A DNA stretch of 64,000 nt from positions 124,001 through 188,000 of the forward strand of contig JBNAIG010000031.1 of the NCBI GenBank assembly GCA_050031985.1, written 5' to 3'. The notes beneath the pieces were generated by a model. That model did not search any database. It was not told the origin of the DNA and saw nothing but the letters and a program-made list of their open reading frames with translations. This document shows, in pieces, positions 51,852 to 59,720 of this stretch (positions within the stretch are counted from its first letter, which is position 1; every line of letters starts with the position of its first letter). Origin of the DNA: SZUA-368 sp028533045 (lineage in GTDB: Bacteria > Spirochaetota > Spirochaetia > DSM-2461). The translations under genes were made by a program, and so were the position numbers.

Positions 51852-53078
51852 ATGAAGATAACCGACGCCAAAGTGTTTGTGGGCGGGCCCAAGAAGAACT
51901 ATGTTACCCTCAAAATCATGACAGACCAGGGTATTTACGGTCTGGGTGATGCCACTTTAAATAATCGGGAAACCTTAACGGCCAAGTATCTGCAGGATTA
52001 TCTGGTCCCCTGCCTTATAGGGATGGACCCCCGCAGGAGCGAAGACATTTGGCAGTATTTCTACCGGGGGGCTTATTTTCGCCGGGGTCCCATTGCCATG
52101 GCCGCCTTCGGCGCCATCGATATCGCCCTGTGGGATATAAAGGCAAAACTGGCCGGACTGCCCCTTTACGAACTCTTTGGAGGAAAAAGCCGGGAAGGTG
52201 CCATGGTTTACGCCCACGCCACCGGGGCGGACCTGGATGATTTGATCGAATCTATCGAGAACTATGTGGCCCAGGGCTACAAGGCCGTTCGACTACAGTG
52301 CGGAATCCCGGGTATGCCTTCCGAGTCCTATGGGGTCTCCTCCAAAAAAGAGAACTCCAAGCACTTTATTACTAACTTCCTGGGGGACAAGCCAAAGGAA
52401 GAGATTTGGGATACAGAGAAATACCTTCGCTATATGCCCGGGGTATTTGAAAAACTGCGGGTGAAATTCGGCCCGGACCTAAAACTACTCCACGACGTAC
52501 ACCACCGTCTCCTGCCCCGGGAAGCGGCGGAATTCGCCAAGGAAATCGAGCAGTACAAACTGTTCTGGCTGGAAGATCCCACCCCGGCGGAAGACCAGGA
52601 AGCTATTCGCTATATACGGCAGCACTCCACAGTTCCCATTGCCATTGGGGAAGTCTTTAACTCCATTTATGATTGCAACAAGCTGATTGAGGAGAACCTG
52701 ATAGATTTCATAAGGGTGGCCTGTACCTATGCAGGCGGGATTACCCATGTAAAACGTATTGTAGACTTGGCGGGTCTCCACAATGTGCGTACCGGCTTCC
52801 ACGGCGCCCCCAGCCATTCTCCTATCTCAATGGCGGCCCAGGCCCATTTGAACGCCTGGGCTCCCAACTTTGGGATTCAGGAGTATCTCGTATTGGGGAC
52901 TCCCGAATGCGACGCCCTCTTTCCCTCAAAGCACAAACTGGTGGACGGGCTCTTCCATGTGAGTGACGAGCCGGGCCTGGGAGTGGACTTTGATGAGAAA
53001 GAAGTGGAAAAATACGAATACTCCCTGGGATTCCACCCGGTGACCCGTCTTGTGGACGGCACTATGTGGAATTACTGA
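51852..53078 (+). CDS. Mannonate dehydratase-like enolase-superfamily enzyme
   Basis: 408 residues. Enolase-superfamily capping and barrel domains are present, with ManD-type metal and catalytic residues: HDVHHRLLPREAA (Asp and His), WLEDPTPAEDQEA (Glu), IAIGEVFNS (Glu) and a C-terminal FHGAPSHSPIS. The family includes D-mannonate dehydratase (D-mannonate to 2-keto-3-deoxygluconate, in hexuronate breakdown) and RspA-like gluconate enzymes with low activity. The nearby GH2 glycosidase and AraR-like regulator support sugar-acid catabolism, but its operon is separate. It has a canonical leadered promoter. Confidence 0.88.
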   Translation: MKITDAKVFVGGPKKNYVTLKIMTDQGIYGLGDATLNNRETLTAKYLQDYLVPCLIGMDPRRSEDIWQYFYRGAYFRRGPIAMAAFGAIDIALWDIKAKLAGLPLYELFGGKSREGAMVYAHATGADLDDLIESIENYVAQGYKAVRLQCGIPGMPSESYGVSSKKENSKHFITNFLGDKPKEEIWDTEKYLRYMPGVFEKLRVKFGPDLKLLHDVHHRLLPREAAEFAKEIEQYKLFWLEDPTPAEDQEAIRYIRQHSTVPIAIGEVFNSIYDCNKLIEENLIDFIRVACTYAGGITHVKRIVDLAGLHNVRTGFHGAPSHSPISMAAQAHLNAWAPNFGIQEYLVLGTPECDALFPSKHKLVDGLFHVSDEPGLGVDFDEKEVEKYEYSLGFHPVTRLVDGTMWNY

Positions 53079-53083
53079 GGGAC

Positions 53084-54205
53084 TTAAATCGGCTCTGAAG
53101 AAGCGCGCCACTCACAAACTTGGTTGCGTCCGCCGTTCTTGGCTTTGTACAATTCTTTATCGGCCCGTTCTATAATATCGTTAACCCCGTCATTGGCGCA
53201 GTTTAGGGAAAGACCAATGCTAAGGGTTATTTTTATATTGTTTCTGAAGCTTAGTGATTCTACACTTTTCCGAATCCGCTCTGCCGCCTCCCGGCCGTTA
53301 GCACGGTCCGGGTGTGTGAGGATCATAATGAATTCTTCTCCTCCGTACCGTGCGACAATGTCAAAACTACGGATATTTTTTTTCATGGTCTCCGCCACTC
53401 GCCTTAGCACTTCATCTCCGAAGAGATGGCCGTAGCTGTCGTTAACACTCTTGAAATAGTCGATATCCGCCATTAATACATAGAAGGAAGAGGAATCCTT
53501 TTGGGCTTCGGCCAGTTCCTCTTTAAGTTTTGTTAGAAAGTACTCTCTTGAGAAAGTATTGGTAAGTTGGTCCCGGATAGAGAGTTCTTCCAGAGCCTTG
53601 TTCCGGATTTTCAGTTCCTCCATCAAACCGGTTACGACTTGTCTTTCCTTTTTGTAACCGTTAAAAGCCGAGTAGGACACAAAAACTAATACGGCGGAGA
53701 CAGAAGCCACGGCAACGGAGAGATCTATGAGATGGCTTATTTCATCGTGATAGGGAACAATCACTTCCGGATGGCAAAAGGTCCATATTATTATGGAAAT
53801 GTAATAGACAATGAAAAACGCCACCACGTATAAGAGTTTCTTCCCTTTAAGATGGAAGGCGTAAAAAACAATGATCATAACCATATAAATAGGGGCCGCC
53901 CCTTCATAGCCGTTATTGGTCAGGAAAACAAAGGGAATATAAAAAAGGGAACCGAAAAGGATTATGACATAGGTGGTATTCCTAATGGATTTACGTAATA
54001 TTACGGGCAAAAAAAGGCACATTAATATAATGATCAGATGGGGGAGATTCATCAGGAAGGAGACCTGAAACAATATCCCCAATAGGAAACCAATGACCGA
54101 AAGACAGGCGCTCACCGAAAAGAAAATCACATAAAGCTGATCCTTTAGCTCCAGATGATCATAGGTTTCTCTTAGTTTTTTAAGAAAGGTCCCGCTTTTA
54201 TCCAT
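53084..54205 (-). CDS. Diguanylate cyclase with six-helix membrane sensor
   Basis: 373 residues. Six membrane helices (residues ~25-185, some short) precede a coiled segment (~190-215) and a GGDEF domain with the active-site motif GGEEF (~288). An inhibitory I-site RxxD (RSFD) stands 5 residues before it, so product inhibition is likely. It makes cyclic di-GMP from two GTP and probably responds to a membrane signal. A receptor PilZ protein is encoded at 13339. The 3' end is 5 bases from that of the convergent ManD-like gene. Confidence 0.93.
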   Translation of the reverse strand: MDKSGTFLKKLRETYDHLELKDQLYVIFFSVSACLSVIGFLLGILFQVSFLMNLPHLIIILMCLFLPVILRKSIRNTTYVIILFGSLFYIPFVFLTNNGYEGAAPIYMVMIIVFYAFHLKGKKLLYVVAFFIVYYISIIIWTFCHPEVIVPYHDEISHLIDLSVAVASVSAVLVFVSYSAFNGYKKERQVVTGLMEELKIRNKALEELSIRDQLTNTFSREYFLTKLKEELAEAQKDSSSFYVLMADIDYFKSVNDSYGHLFGDEVLRRVAETMKKNIRSFDIVARYGGEEFIMILTHPDRANGREAAERIRKSVESLSFRNNIKITLSIGLSLNCANDGVNDIIERADKELYKAKNGGRNQVCEWRASSEPI

Positions 54206-54211
54206 AATATG

Positions 54212-54217
54212 ATTATA
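54212..54217 (-). promoter_or_regulatory. -10 box of the diguanylate cyclase gene, leaderless
   Basis: A perfect TATAAT on the minus strand ends 6 bases before the ATG at 54205. No ribosome-binding site is present. The -35 is not evident. Confidence 0.5.
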
Positions 54218-54284
54218 GTCTATATTTTTCTTTTGCGAGACCTTTTCTTAAAAAAATCAGTGGCCTATAAAGTCTTGCTGTCTT

Positions 54285-56657
54285 TTATTCAGCTAAAAGG
54301 TAAGGAGACGTACAGAGAGGGAGACCTTCTATACTCGCAGCCAGTACGGCTTCCTTCGCGGACTCTTTGAGCCTAATCAAAGCTTTCCCGTTGGTGCATT
54401 CCACTACGGCCGAACCGGTGGTGGTCCCCTGTCCTGTAACCAGGGGGGAGTCGCCGGCGGCGGAGAATCGTACACGCCCCTCAAAATCCAGGCAGCGGCG
54501 CCCTTCTTCGTCTGCCACTTCAATCTGCCAAAATCGCCTTCCCTCTTCATCGCTGGTAAAGGAGGGGAGCGCCTTGGCCGGAATTCCCCATCCGCTAGAA
54601 TGGTAACGGAAGTCGTAACCGTCCTCAATAGTACCTTTTCCCGTAGTGGCTACCACTTTGAGGCTGTGATTCCCTTCCTTCAAGGGTACAGCCCAACGAA
54701 GACCGGCTCCGGGGAAGTCACTGGGATCTCTCTGCTTTTTACCCAAACTCTCGCCGTCCAGAAAAAGTTCCGCCTCGGCGCAGTTGGAGTAGGCCCGGAT
54801 CTCCTTCTCCTCTCCCTCTTCTCCCCAGCGCACCGTCCAGTCATGGCCAAAGAGGCGGACCATCGGTTTTTCCGCCCAGTAGGACTGGACTACGTAATAG
54901 GCCTCTTTGGGGGACAGGTCCCGCTGGAGTACCCCTTTCTGGTTCACCTTGGGAACGGGGTTTTCCGGTCGGAGGGGGGTGGCAAAGTCCTTAAAGGGCC
55001 AGAACGCCGTGCCGGTTAGGGTAGGCATATCCAACTGTTCCTTAAGGGTCCAGTCAAAGAGGTCGCAGGCGTAATTTTCCGACCAGTTCCCATCCTTGGA
55101 TACCCGTGAGATTCCTCCGTAAAGAGAAGCTTCGTTGGCTCTCTCATCGGTTCCCACACCGGTTTTAAGATTCTCCAGACCCAAGTAGGGATCTTCGCTG
55201 AATCTTCCTGCATGGGTGGAAGCGCCCCATTCCACATGGAGGAAATGGTCCACCCGGGAGATGTGCTCCAGGGTGGATTTCTTGTACTCCCGGTAGTGGC
55301 CCCGATACCAACCGGCCCAGATAGAGGGGGAGTAAATATCGGGTATATCCTTACAAAAGTCACAGCGGCGGATGGCGGTCTTGCGGTTTGGGTCTTCCCG
55401 GTGAGCCACCTCATGCAGTTCGGCCATAAATTTACGGATCTCTTCTTCCTCAAAGGTGGAAAAATCTCCGGGCCAGTCGTTTTCGTTTCCCAAGCCCCAA
55501 ATAATGACGGAAGGGTGATTGTAGTGCTGGCGAATCATATTCTCCATCATGGCAATTCCCATGGCCTGGTACTTTTCTCCGCCCAAACCGCCCCGGCACC
55601 AGGGAATCTCTTCCCAAACAAGGATTCCCAGCTTGTCGCAGAGATCCAGAACCTGCTTGGACTGCTGATAGTGGCCCAATCGAATAAAGTTGGCCCCCAT
55701 CTCCTTCATCAGATTCATCTCTTTTTCGATATCTGCAGGCGATTGGGCAGCTTGGGCCCCGGCATGGTCTTCATGACGATGGGTTCCCCTTAAGAGCAAT
55801 CGTTTCCCGTTCAGGTAGAAGGGCCCCTGCTTTTCAAATCGGAAAGAACGGAAACCAAAGGAAGACTCATAACAGACCTCCTTGCCATCTTCGTGCCATT
55901 TCACAAGACATTGATAAAGAGCGGGGGTAGAGGGGGACCAGGGGGAGACCGAAGGGACCTCGTATGTAAAGCTGACTTCAAGGGCCTTCATGGGAAGGGC
56001 CTCGTCAATCACCTTGTTTCCCATGGGATCTATTATGCTGATTTGTACTTCCCGCAAGGAAGGAAGGTCGTTAAAGCGAATCTCCACTTCCAGGGAACCT
56101 TCTTCCTTTTCTTCGTTATATAAGGGAATCAAGCGAAGGTTTTCCACATATTGGGCCGGCTCGTAACAGAGATGCACCATGCGGTAGAGACCGCCGTAAA
56201 TATTAAAGTCCGAAAGGTCGGAGGGGATAATCTCAAGGTCGCGCCCATTGCTGCAACGTACGCTCAGGATATAGGTAGAGCCTTCCTCTTTGCCAAGGTA
56301 GGGGGTTAGGTCCACTTCCCACTCGTCATAACCGCCGTTGTGTCGGCATAGATGTTCCGAGTCCAGGTACACATCGCTAACCTGTCCGGCCCCTTCAAAA
56401 CGGAGAATGGTTCTTCCCTGTTTATAGGGGTTGGCCGGCTGGATTTCTCTCTTGTACCATCCCGCCCCTTGGTAATATTCCCCATCGGGGTCAACCGAAT
56501 CAATACCGTTTAGGCAGTGAGGCAAGTTTACCTTTTCCCAAATCAGGGCATCCTCGGGGGAACCCTTTTTTACAGGACGGAGAGCTTCCCATATTCCGCC
56601 CAGGTCACCCTTGCGGAAATCCCATTCATCTAAAACACTATTCGCACTTATATTCAT
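54285..56657 (-). CDS. Glycoside hydrolase family 2 (beta-galactosidase/glucuronidase type)
   Basis: 790 residues, counting from the ATG at 56657, which has AAGGA 8 bases upstream (an ATG at 56666 is too close to it). A jelly-roll sugar-binding domain (residues ~10-180), an Ig-like domain (~190-280) and a TIM barrel follow. The acid/base Glu is in IWGLGNEND (~395) and the nucleophile Glu in HVEWGAS (~490). The last ~170 residues form a GH2 beta-sandwich tail. No signal peptide, so it acts in the cytoplasm. Substrate uncertain: a beta-galactoside or beta-glucuronide. The AraR-like regulator gene lies directly upstream, with an operator between. Confidence 0.9.
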   Translation of the reverse strand: MNISANSVLDEWDFRKGDLGGIWEALRPVKKGSPEDALIWEKVNLPHCLNGIDSVDPDGEYYQGAGWYKREIQPANPYKQGRTILRFEGAGQVSDVYLDSEHLCRHNGGYDEWEVDLTPYLGKEEGSTYILSVRCSNGRDLEIIPSDLSDFNIYGGLYRMVHLCYEPAQYVENLRLIPLYNEEKEEGSLEVEIRFNDLPSLREVQISIIDPMGNKVIDEALPMKALEVSFTYEVPSVSPWSPSTPALYQCLVKWHEDGKEVCYESSFGFRSFRFEKQGPFYLNGKRLLLRGTHRHEDHAGAQAAQSPADIEKEMNLMKEMGANFIRLGHYQQSKQVLDLCDKLGILVWEEIPWCRGGLGGEKYQAMGIAMMENMIRQHYNHPSVIIWGLGNENDWPGDFSTFEEEEIRKFMAELHEVAHREDPNRKTAIRRCDFCKDIPDIYSPSIWAGWYRGHYREYKKSTLEHISRVDHFLHVEWGASTHAGRFSEDPYLGLENLKTGVGTDERANEASLYGGISRVSKDGNWSENYACDLFDWTLKEQLDMPTLTGTAFWPFKDFATPLRPENPVPKVNQKGVLQRDLSPKEAYYVVQSYWAEKPMVRLFGHDWTVRWGEEGEEKEIRAYSNCAEAELFLDGESLGKKQRDPSDFPGAGLRWAVPLKEGNHSLKVVATTGKGTIEDGYDFRYHSSGWGIPAKALPSFTSDEEGRRFWQIEVADEEGRRCLDFEGRVRFSAAGDSPLVTGQGTTTGSAVVECTNGKALIRLKESAKEAVLAASIEGLPLCTSPYLLAE

Positions 56658-56723
56658 TTCGTTCATTCCTTATTGTCCATGAATCGTAACATAAAAGAAC
56701 GAAAATACAAGTCGCATGGTGCT

Positions 56724-56738
56724 ATTGTACCATACAAT
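56724..56738. promoter_or_regulatory. AraR/GntR-type operator upstream of the GH2 gene
   Basis: ATTGTA-CCA-TACAAT is a 6-bp inverted repeat with a 3-base centre. The core TTGT-N5-ACAA equals that of the site at 57884-57896 and resembles the ATTTGTACGTACAAAT site of B. subtilis AraR. It sits ~14 bases upstream of a possible -35 (TTGTAT on the minus strand, 56705-56710). Confidence 0.55.
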
Positions 56739-56756
56739 TGGGCAAATTGACCTGAT

Positions 56757-57845
56757 CTAGCAGGATTTCCAGCAGGAACGGCGTATAACCAGCTCGGTTT
56801 GGGTGTATCTTACCGGGTAGGAACCTTCGGGAAGAACCATGAGTTCCGTAAGAAGATCCAGGGCGTCTTTGATTGTCTTATCCCTGTCCACCTTCACTGT
56901 TGTAAGGGGAGGGGCCGCTAAATTGGCCATGAAAAGGTCATCAAAACCGCTCACACTCATCTCTTCGGGAACGCGGATCTTCATTGTATGGAGAAGTTCA
57001 TAGGCTCGCAGGGCGCTTATATCATTAAAACATAGGATCGCGCTATAACCTCTGTTTTTATACTCGGCCAGTTTATCCCGGTCCTCGCTGTCAGTGGGAG
57101 AGAGGTGGAATTCTTCAAGTTCCCAATCCTGTCCATATACTTGGTCCATACAATTCCTAATAATCTCTCTACGCCTAAAGTAGGCATCATTAGTCGCAAA
57201 CTCGCGGGACAAACAGTAGAGTATCTTGTTGTGACCCAGAGTAGCCATGTAGAGGCATAATTGTTCCAGACCATATTCATCCATCATCAAAGAACCTATA
57301 CGTCCTTTACTGTTTTCCGTCGTTCTCCGATTTAGCAGAACGGCGGGAATATTATTTTCCCTAATAAATTCCATATAACAGGGGGGCGGCGTACCCTGGA
57401 TAAGGAGTCCTGTGGCATTCTTGAATTTTTCCTTTTCCGATACGGCTGTACTATTCTTATCGTAAACAATCAAACGGGACGACTCATAGGCCCGTTCCAA
57501 ACAATTCATATAGGTAAGGAAAAGCTCTTTACCGTGATAACCTATGGTGGAATGGGAACCTTTGATAAAGGCGGCTCTTTCCGAGTCAATCATCATGGGA
57601 ATGCAGGGGCAGGAGAGGGAGCTTCTTTTGGTAACAATTGAACCTGAACCCTGGCGTGAGCTTAGGATTCCCAGTCCAACCAAATGGGCCGTCGCTTTAT
57701 TGGCTGTTTGGGGGCTAACATTATAGAGTTTTGCCAGTTCCCTCACTGTGAGAATCGCTTCTCCTTCACTCCAGATACCCTGTTCAATTTCATTCTGAAT
57801 CTTCTGGGCGATGATTTCATACTTTTTTTTAACTGGCTCAATCAT
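56757..57845 (-). CDS. AraR-like transcriptional regulator (GntR helix + LacI-type sensor)
   Basis: 362 residues. The N-terminal ~70 residues are a GntR winged helix (IAQKIQNEIEQGIWSEGEAI, VRELAKLYNVSPQTANKA). The rest is a periplasmic-binding-protein-like effector domain of LacI type (PEEMSVSGFDDLFMANLAAP near the C-terminus). This GntR/LacI chimera is the layout of AraR, which is released from DNA by a sugar. Target: likely the adjacent GH2 gene and itself, through the TTGT-N5-ACAA sites. Transcribed from a leaderless promoter with a perfect TTGACA. Confidence 0.9.
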   Translation of the reverse strand: MIEPVKKKYEIIAQKIQNEIEQGIWSEGEAILTVRELAKLYNVSPQTANKATAHLVGLGILSSRQGSGSIVTKRSSLSCPCIPMMIDSERAAFIKGSHSTIGYHGKELFLTYMNCLERAYESSRLIVYDKNSTAVSEKEKFKNATGLLIQGTPPPCYMEFIRENNIPAVLLNRRTTENSKGRIGSLMMDEYGLEQLCLYMATLGHNKILYCLSREFATNDAYFRRREIIRNCMDQVYGQDWELEEFHLSPTDSEDRDKLAEYKNRGYSAILCFNDISALRAYELLHTMKIRVPEEMSVSGFDDLFMANLAAPPLTTVKVDRDKTIKDALDLLTELMVLPEGSYPVRYTQTELVIRRSCWKSC

Positions 57846-57851
57846 GGAAAC

Positions 57852-57880
57852 ATAATGGAGCTATTAGGTGAACTTGTCAA
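57852..57880 (-). promoter_or_regulatory. Leaderless promoter of the AraR-like gene (TTGACA-17-CATTAT)
   Basis: Minus strand TTGACA (57875-57880), spacer 17, CATTAT (57852-57857), then 6 bases to the ATG at 57845. An operator-like site begins 4 bases upstream of the -35. Confidence 0.65.
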
Positions 57881-57883
57881 GTT

Positions 57884-57896
57884 TTGTATGTGACAA
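57884..57896. promoter_or_regulatory. Second TTGT-N5-ACAA operator-like site (autoregulation)
   Basis: TTGT-ATGTG-ACAA, 13 bases, matches the core of the site upstream of the GH2 gene. It lies immediately upstream of the -35 of the regulator gene. An AACTT-GTC-AAGTT palindrome (57871-57883) overlaps the -35 itself. Confidence 0.45.
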
Positions 57897-57914
57897 TGTG
57901 TGCATTGTGATGAT

Positions 57915-58634
57915 TTATGTTCTTAGTTTCCCTAATAGGGTCACCTTATCACTATTATTTGATATATGGTGAATCGTGAAGCCCGCTCCCTCCATGAGGG
58001 ATTGCATTTTTCCCGGGGAAATCCTTAGCTTCCGGTTTTCCCCTTTTTCCGTAATCCATTCATCACCGACACGTTTGTTTATCACATCAATGGTATAAAC
58101 GTAGTCCTCTTCATAAACAAGACCGACATTCTTGATAAAGTTATCTCTGGACTTTGTTGTGACAAAGCGGTCCAAGAGAGGTCGCTCTACGGAAAAGTCC
58201 CGGAATTCCAGGAGAAAGATCCCCTTGGAATTCAGCCTTTTAGCTATCTGGATAAAAAGATTTTCAAGCTGCTCAAGATTATCCAGGTAAAGAACCGTAT
58301 CGCCCATGAGGAGAATTAAATCGGTCTTAAGAACCTCCAGTCGGGATAGCTCCCTCAGGTCCATAACATGGGTCTTGATAAGGGGATGGGACATCATGTC
58401 ATTATGAAAAAGGTTGTCGCAGTAATCGACACCATGTACTTCTTCGAACCCAAGCTGGGCAAGGGCCAAAGAGTAGGCGCCGGGACCGCAGCCCAGGTCC
58501 AGGGCGGATGTTTTGCCTGAAAGATTCAGTTTCTCCAATTCAGCTTTTGCTTTGGACAGGCGGTTTTGAAAGGCTTTGTCGTCTTCGGAGAAATCCTGCC
58601 CGTAGATTTGGCTAAAGTAGGTTTTATTGGTCAT
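57915..58634 (-). CDS. SAM-dependent methyltransferase
   Basis: 239 residues from the ATG at 58634; AAAGG is ~10 bases upstream. The frame continues to 58733 inside the Nudix gene. Motif I ALDLGCGPGAYSLALAQLG (~50-68) with an acidic strand end (VHGVDYCDNLF), LILLMGDTVLYLD and GIFLLEFRDF follow. It is a class I methyltransferase of unknown substrate. It overlaps the Nudix gene by 11 bases and is probably co-transcribed. Confidence 0.85.
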   Translation of the reverse strand: MTNKTYFSQIYGQDFSEDDKAFQNRLSKAKAELEKLNLSGKTSALDLGCGPGAYSLALAQLGFEEVHGVDYCDNLFHNDMMSHPLIKTHVMDLRELSRLEVLKTDLILLMGDTVLYLDNLEQLENLFIQIAKRLNSKGIFLLEFRDFSVERPLLDRFVTTKSRDNFIKNVGLVYEEDYVYTIDVINKRVGDEWITEKGENRKLRISPGKMQSLMEGAGFTIHHISNNSDKVTLLGKLRT

Positions 58635-59118
58635 TCTTAAGAAGCCTTTCCAAATAGGGGGTCCTATGACTGTAAAATTCACCGGTTTGAACCATTTTTT
58701 GTAGCTCATCGATTTTGACCCACTTAACAGCACTTACTTCCTCCGGGTCAAAATTAAGGGCCTCCGAATCTCCATTCCAGAGAGATTCATAGACATCCAT
58801 CAGGGTGTCGTCAAAACGGTGGCGCCCTTTGAAGCTAAACTGGGACGGTGAAAAAAACAGGCCCATCTCTTCTTCCGTTTCTCTCTGAACGGCTATAATG
58901 CTGGATTCACCGGCCACGACCGATCCGGCTGTGGAGGACCAGGGATTTACATAATCCCGCAGAGGTTTATTTCTTTTCTGAATCAGGTAGTGGCCTTTAT
59001 CGTTTCTTATCCAGTTTTCCACTACCAGGTGATAATCTCCCGGAGAAAGGGGAACCCCTCTTGTGTGAGTCTTTCCCGTCTTATTTCCCTCTTTATCGTA
59101 AACATCCCAGAGTTCCAT
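58624..59118 (-). CDS. Nudix hydrolase (IPP isomerase/YfcD-like)
   Basis: 164 residues from the ATG at 59118. The longer frame (to 59250) starts within a promoter. The Nudix box GSVVAGESSIIAVQRETEEE continues to MGL and matches GX5EX7REUXEEXGU. N-terminal WDVYDKEGNKTGKTHTRG and HLVVENWIRNDKGHYLIQKR are typical of the YfcD/isopentenyl-diphosphate isomerase-like branch. It hydrolyses a nucleotide or diphosphate of unknown identity. It precedes the methyltransferase in one transcription unit. Confidence 0.88.
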   Translation of the reverse strand: MELWDVYDKEGNKTGKTHTRGVPLSPGDYHLVVENWIRNDKGHYLIQKRNKPLRDYVNPWSSTAGSVVAGESSIIAVQRETEEEMGLFFSPSQFSFKGRHRFDDTLMDVYESLWNGDSEALNFDPEEVSAVKWVKIDELQKMVQTGEFYSHRTPYLERLLKNDQ

Positions 59119-59143
59119 ATTAATAAAATCCCCCCTGCAGGAA

Positions 59144-59174
59144 ATCATAACATGAGTCTTGGGGCACCTGTCAA
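59144..59174 (-). promoter_or_regulatory. Promoter of the Nudix gene
   Basis: Minus strand TTGACA (59169-59174), spacer 19, TATGAT (59144-59149), with a leader of ~22 bases including AGGGGGG before the ATG at 59118. The spacer is longer than ideal. Confidence 0.4.
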
Positions 59175-59248
59175 AGGGAAAATGTGCCGGACGGCATATA
59201 TCCTGTTTGATTAAAGGATGGTACAAAAGAGAGATAAAGGAGAGAGTC

Positions 59249-59392
59249 ATGAGTCGTCATAGCATAATTGTACCGTTTCCCGTTCATACAGAGGAAGACA
59301 TTGAGAAAAAGCAGAAAACCCTGCGCTTCTGTCTAAGCGCCCTGGAGTTTCTATGCTTTTTGCTGGCTATCAGTTTTTTAAGGTTTCTTTAG
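59249..59392 (+). CDS. Small single-pass membrane protein (47 residues)
   Basis: 47 residues with AAGGAG (59237-59242) ~6 bases before the ATG. The N-terminal half is polar and charged (HTEEDIEKKQKTLRF) and the C-terminal half is a membrane helix (LSALEFLCFLLAISFLRFL), so the protein ends within the membrane. Small proteins like this often regulate a membrane partner. No family is recognised. A longer in-frame ORF to 59159 lacks a start signal. Confidence 0.6.
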   Translation: MSRHSIIVPFPVHTEEDIEKKQKTLRFCLSALEFLCFLLAISFLRFL

Positions 59393-59459
59393 GAGCCCGG
59401 CAGAAGATCCCCTATTATTTGAACAAAACCATTTGGGTCGGGCGAATAATAGGGGGCTC
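59393..59459. repeat. Long inverted repeat between a small gene and its neighbour
   Basis: CCCCTATTATT (59409-59419) and AATAATAGGGG (59445-59455) are perfect 11-bp arms with a 25-base loop. An outer pair GAGCCC/GGGCTC (59393-59398, 59454-59459) partly overlaps the second arm. It could be a hairpin in either transcript. There is no U run, so it is not a classical terminator. It may instead be an mRNA-stabilising hairpin or a recognition site. Confidence 0.55.
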
Positions 59460-59460
59460 G

Positions 59461-59715
59461 CTATACAATATGTCCCTGATTTTTTAAGGATTCAATAACC
59501 GGTCTTGTCAGATCCATCACCATTTGGCACTGATTTACCATGTAGGGCATGTCAAAACTCTGGGCGCTTTTAAGGACCGATACTTCGATGGCGTCGATAG
59601 TGATATCCTGAATAATGTCCTTTCCCCGAAGGGCTGTAAGAAGGGTGGCAAGCATGACGCTGTTGGCGGTTATGCTTTGTTGCAGCTGGTCGAAGTCTTC
59701 CCGGGTTATTTCCAT
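59461..59715 (-). CDS. Small helical protein of unknown function
   Basis: 84 residues, predicted mostly helical (FDQLQQSITANSVMLATLLT; CQMVMDLTRPVIESL), no membrane segment and no known domain. It has a modest ribosome-binding site (GGGAGAG). It follows the beta-lactamase-like gene by 5 bases, so the two are translationally close. Confidence 0.6.
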   Translation of the reverse strand: MEITREDFDQLQQSITANSVMLATLLTALRGKDIIQDITIDAIEVSVLKSAQSFDMPYMVNQCQMVMDLTRPVIESLKNQGHIV

Positions 59716-59720
59716 ATCTC

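Noticed and set aside
59119..59250. Longer N-terminus of the Nudix protein from 59250
   Set aside because: The extension overlaps a promoter-like region and the opposite-strand small gene, and the Nudix family start MELWDVYDKEG aligns to 59118.
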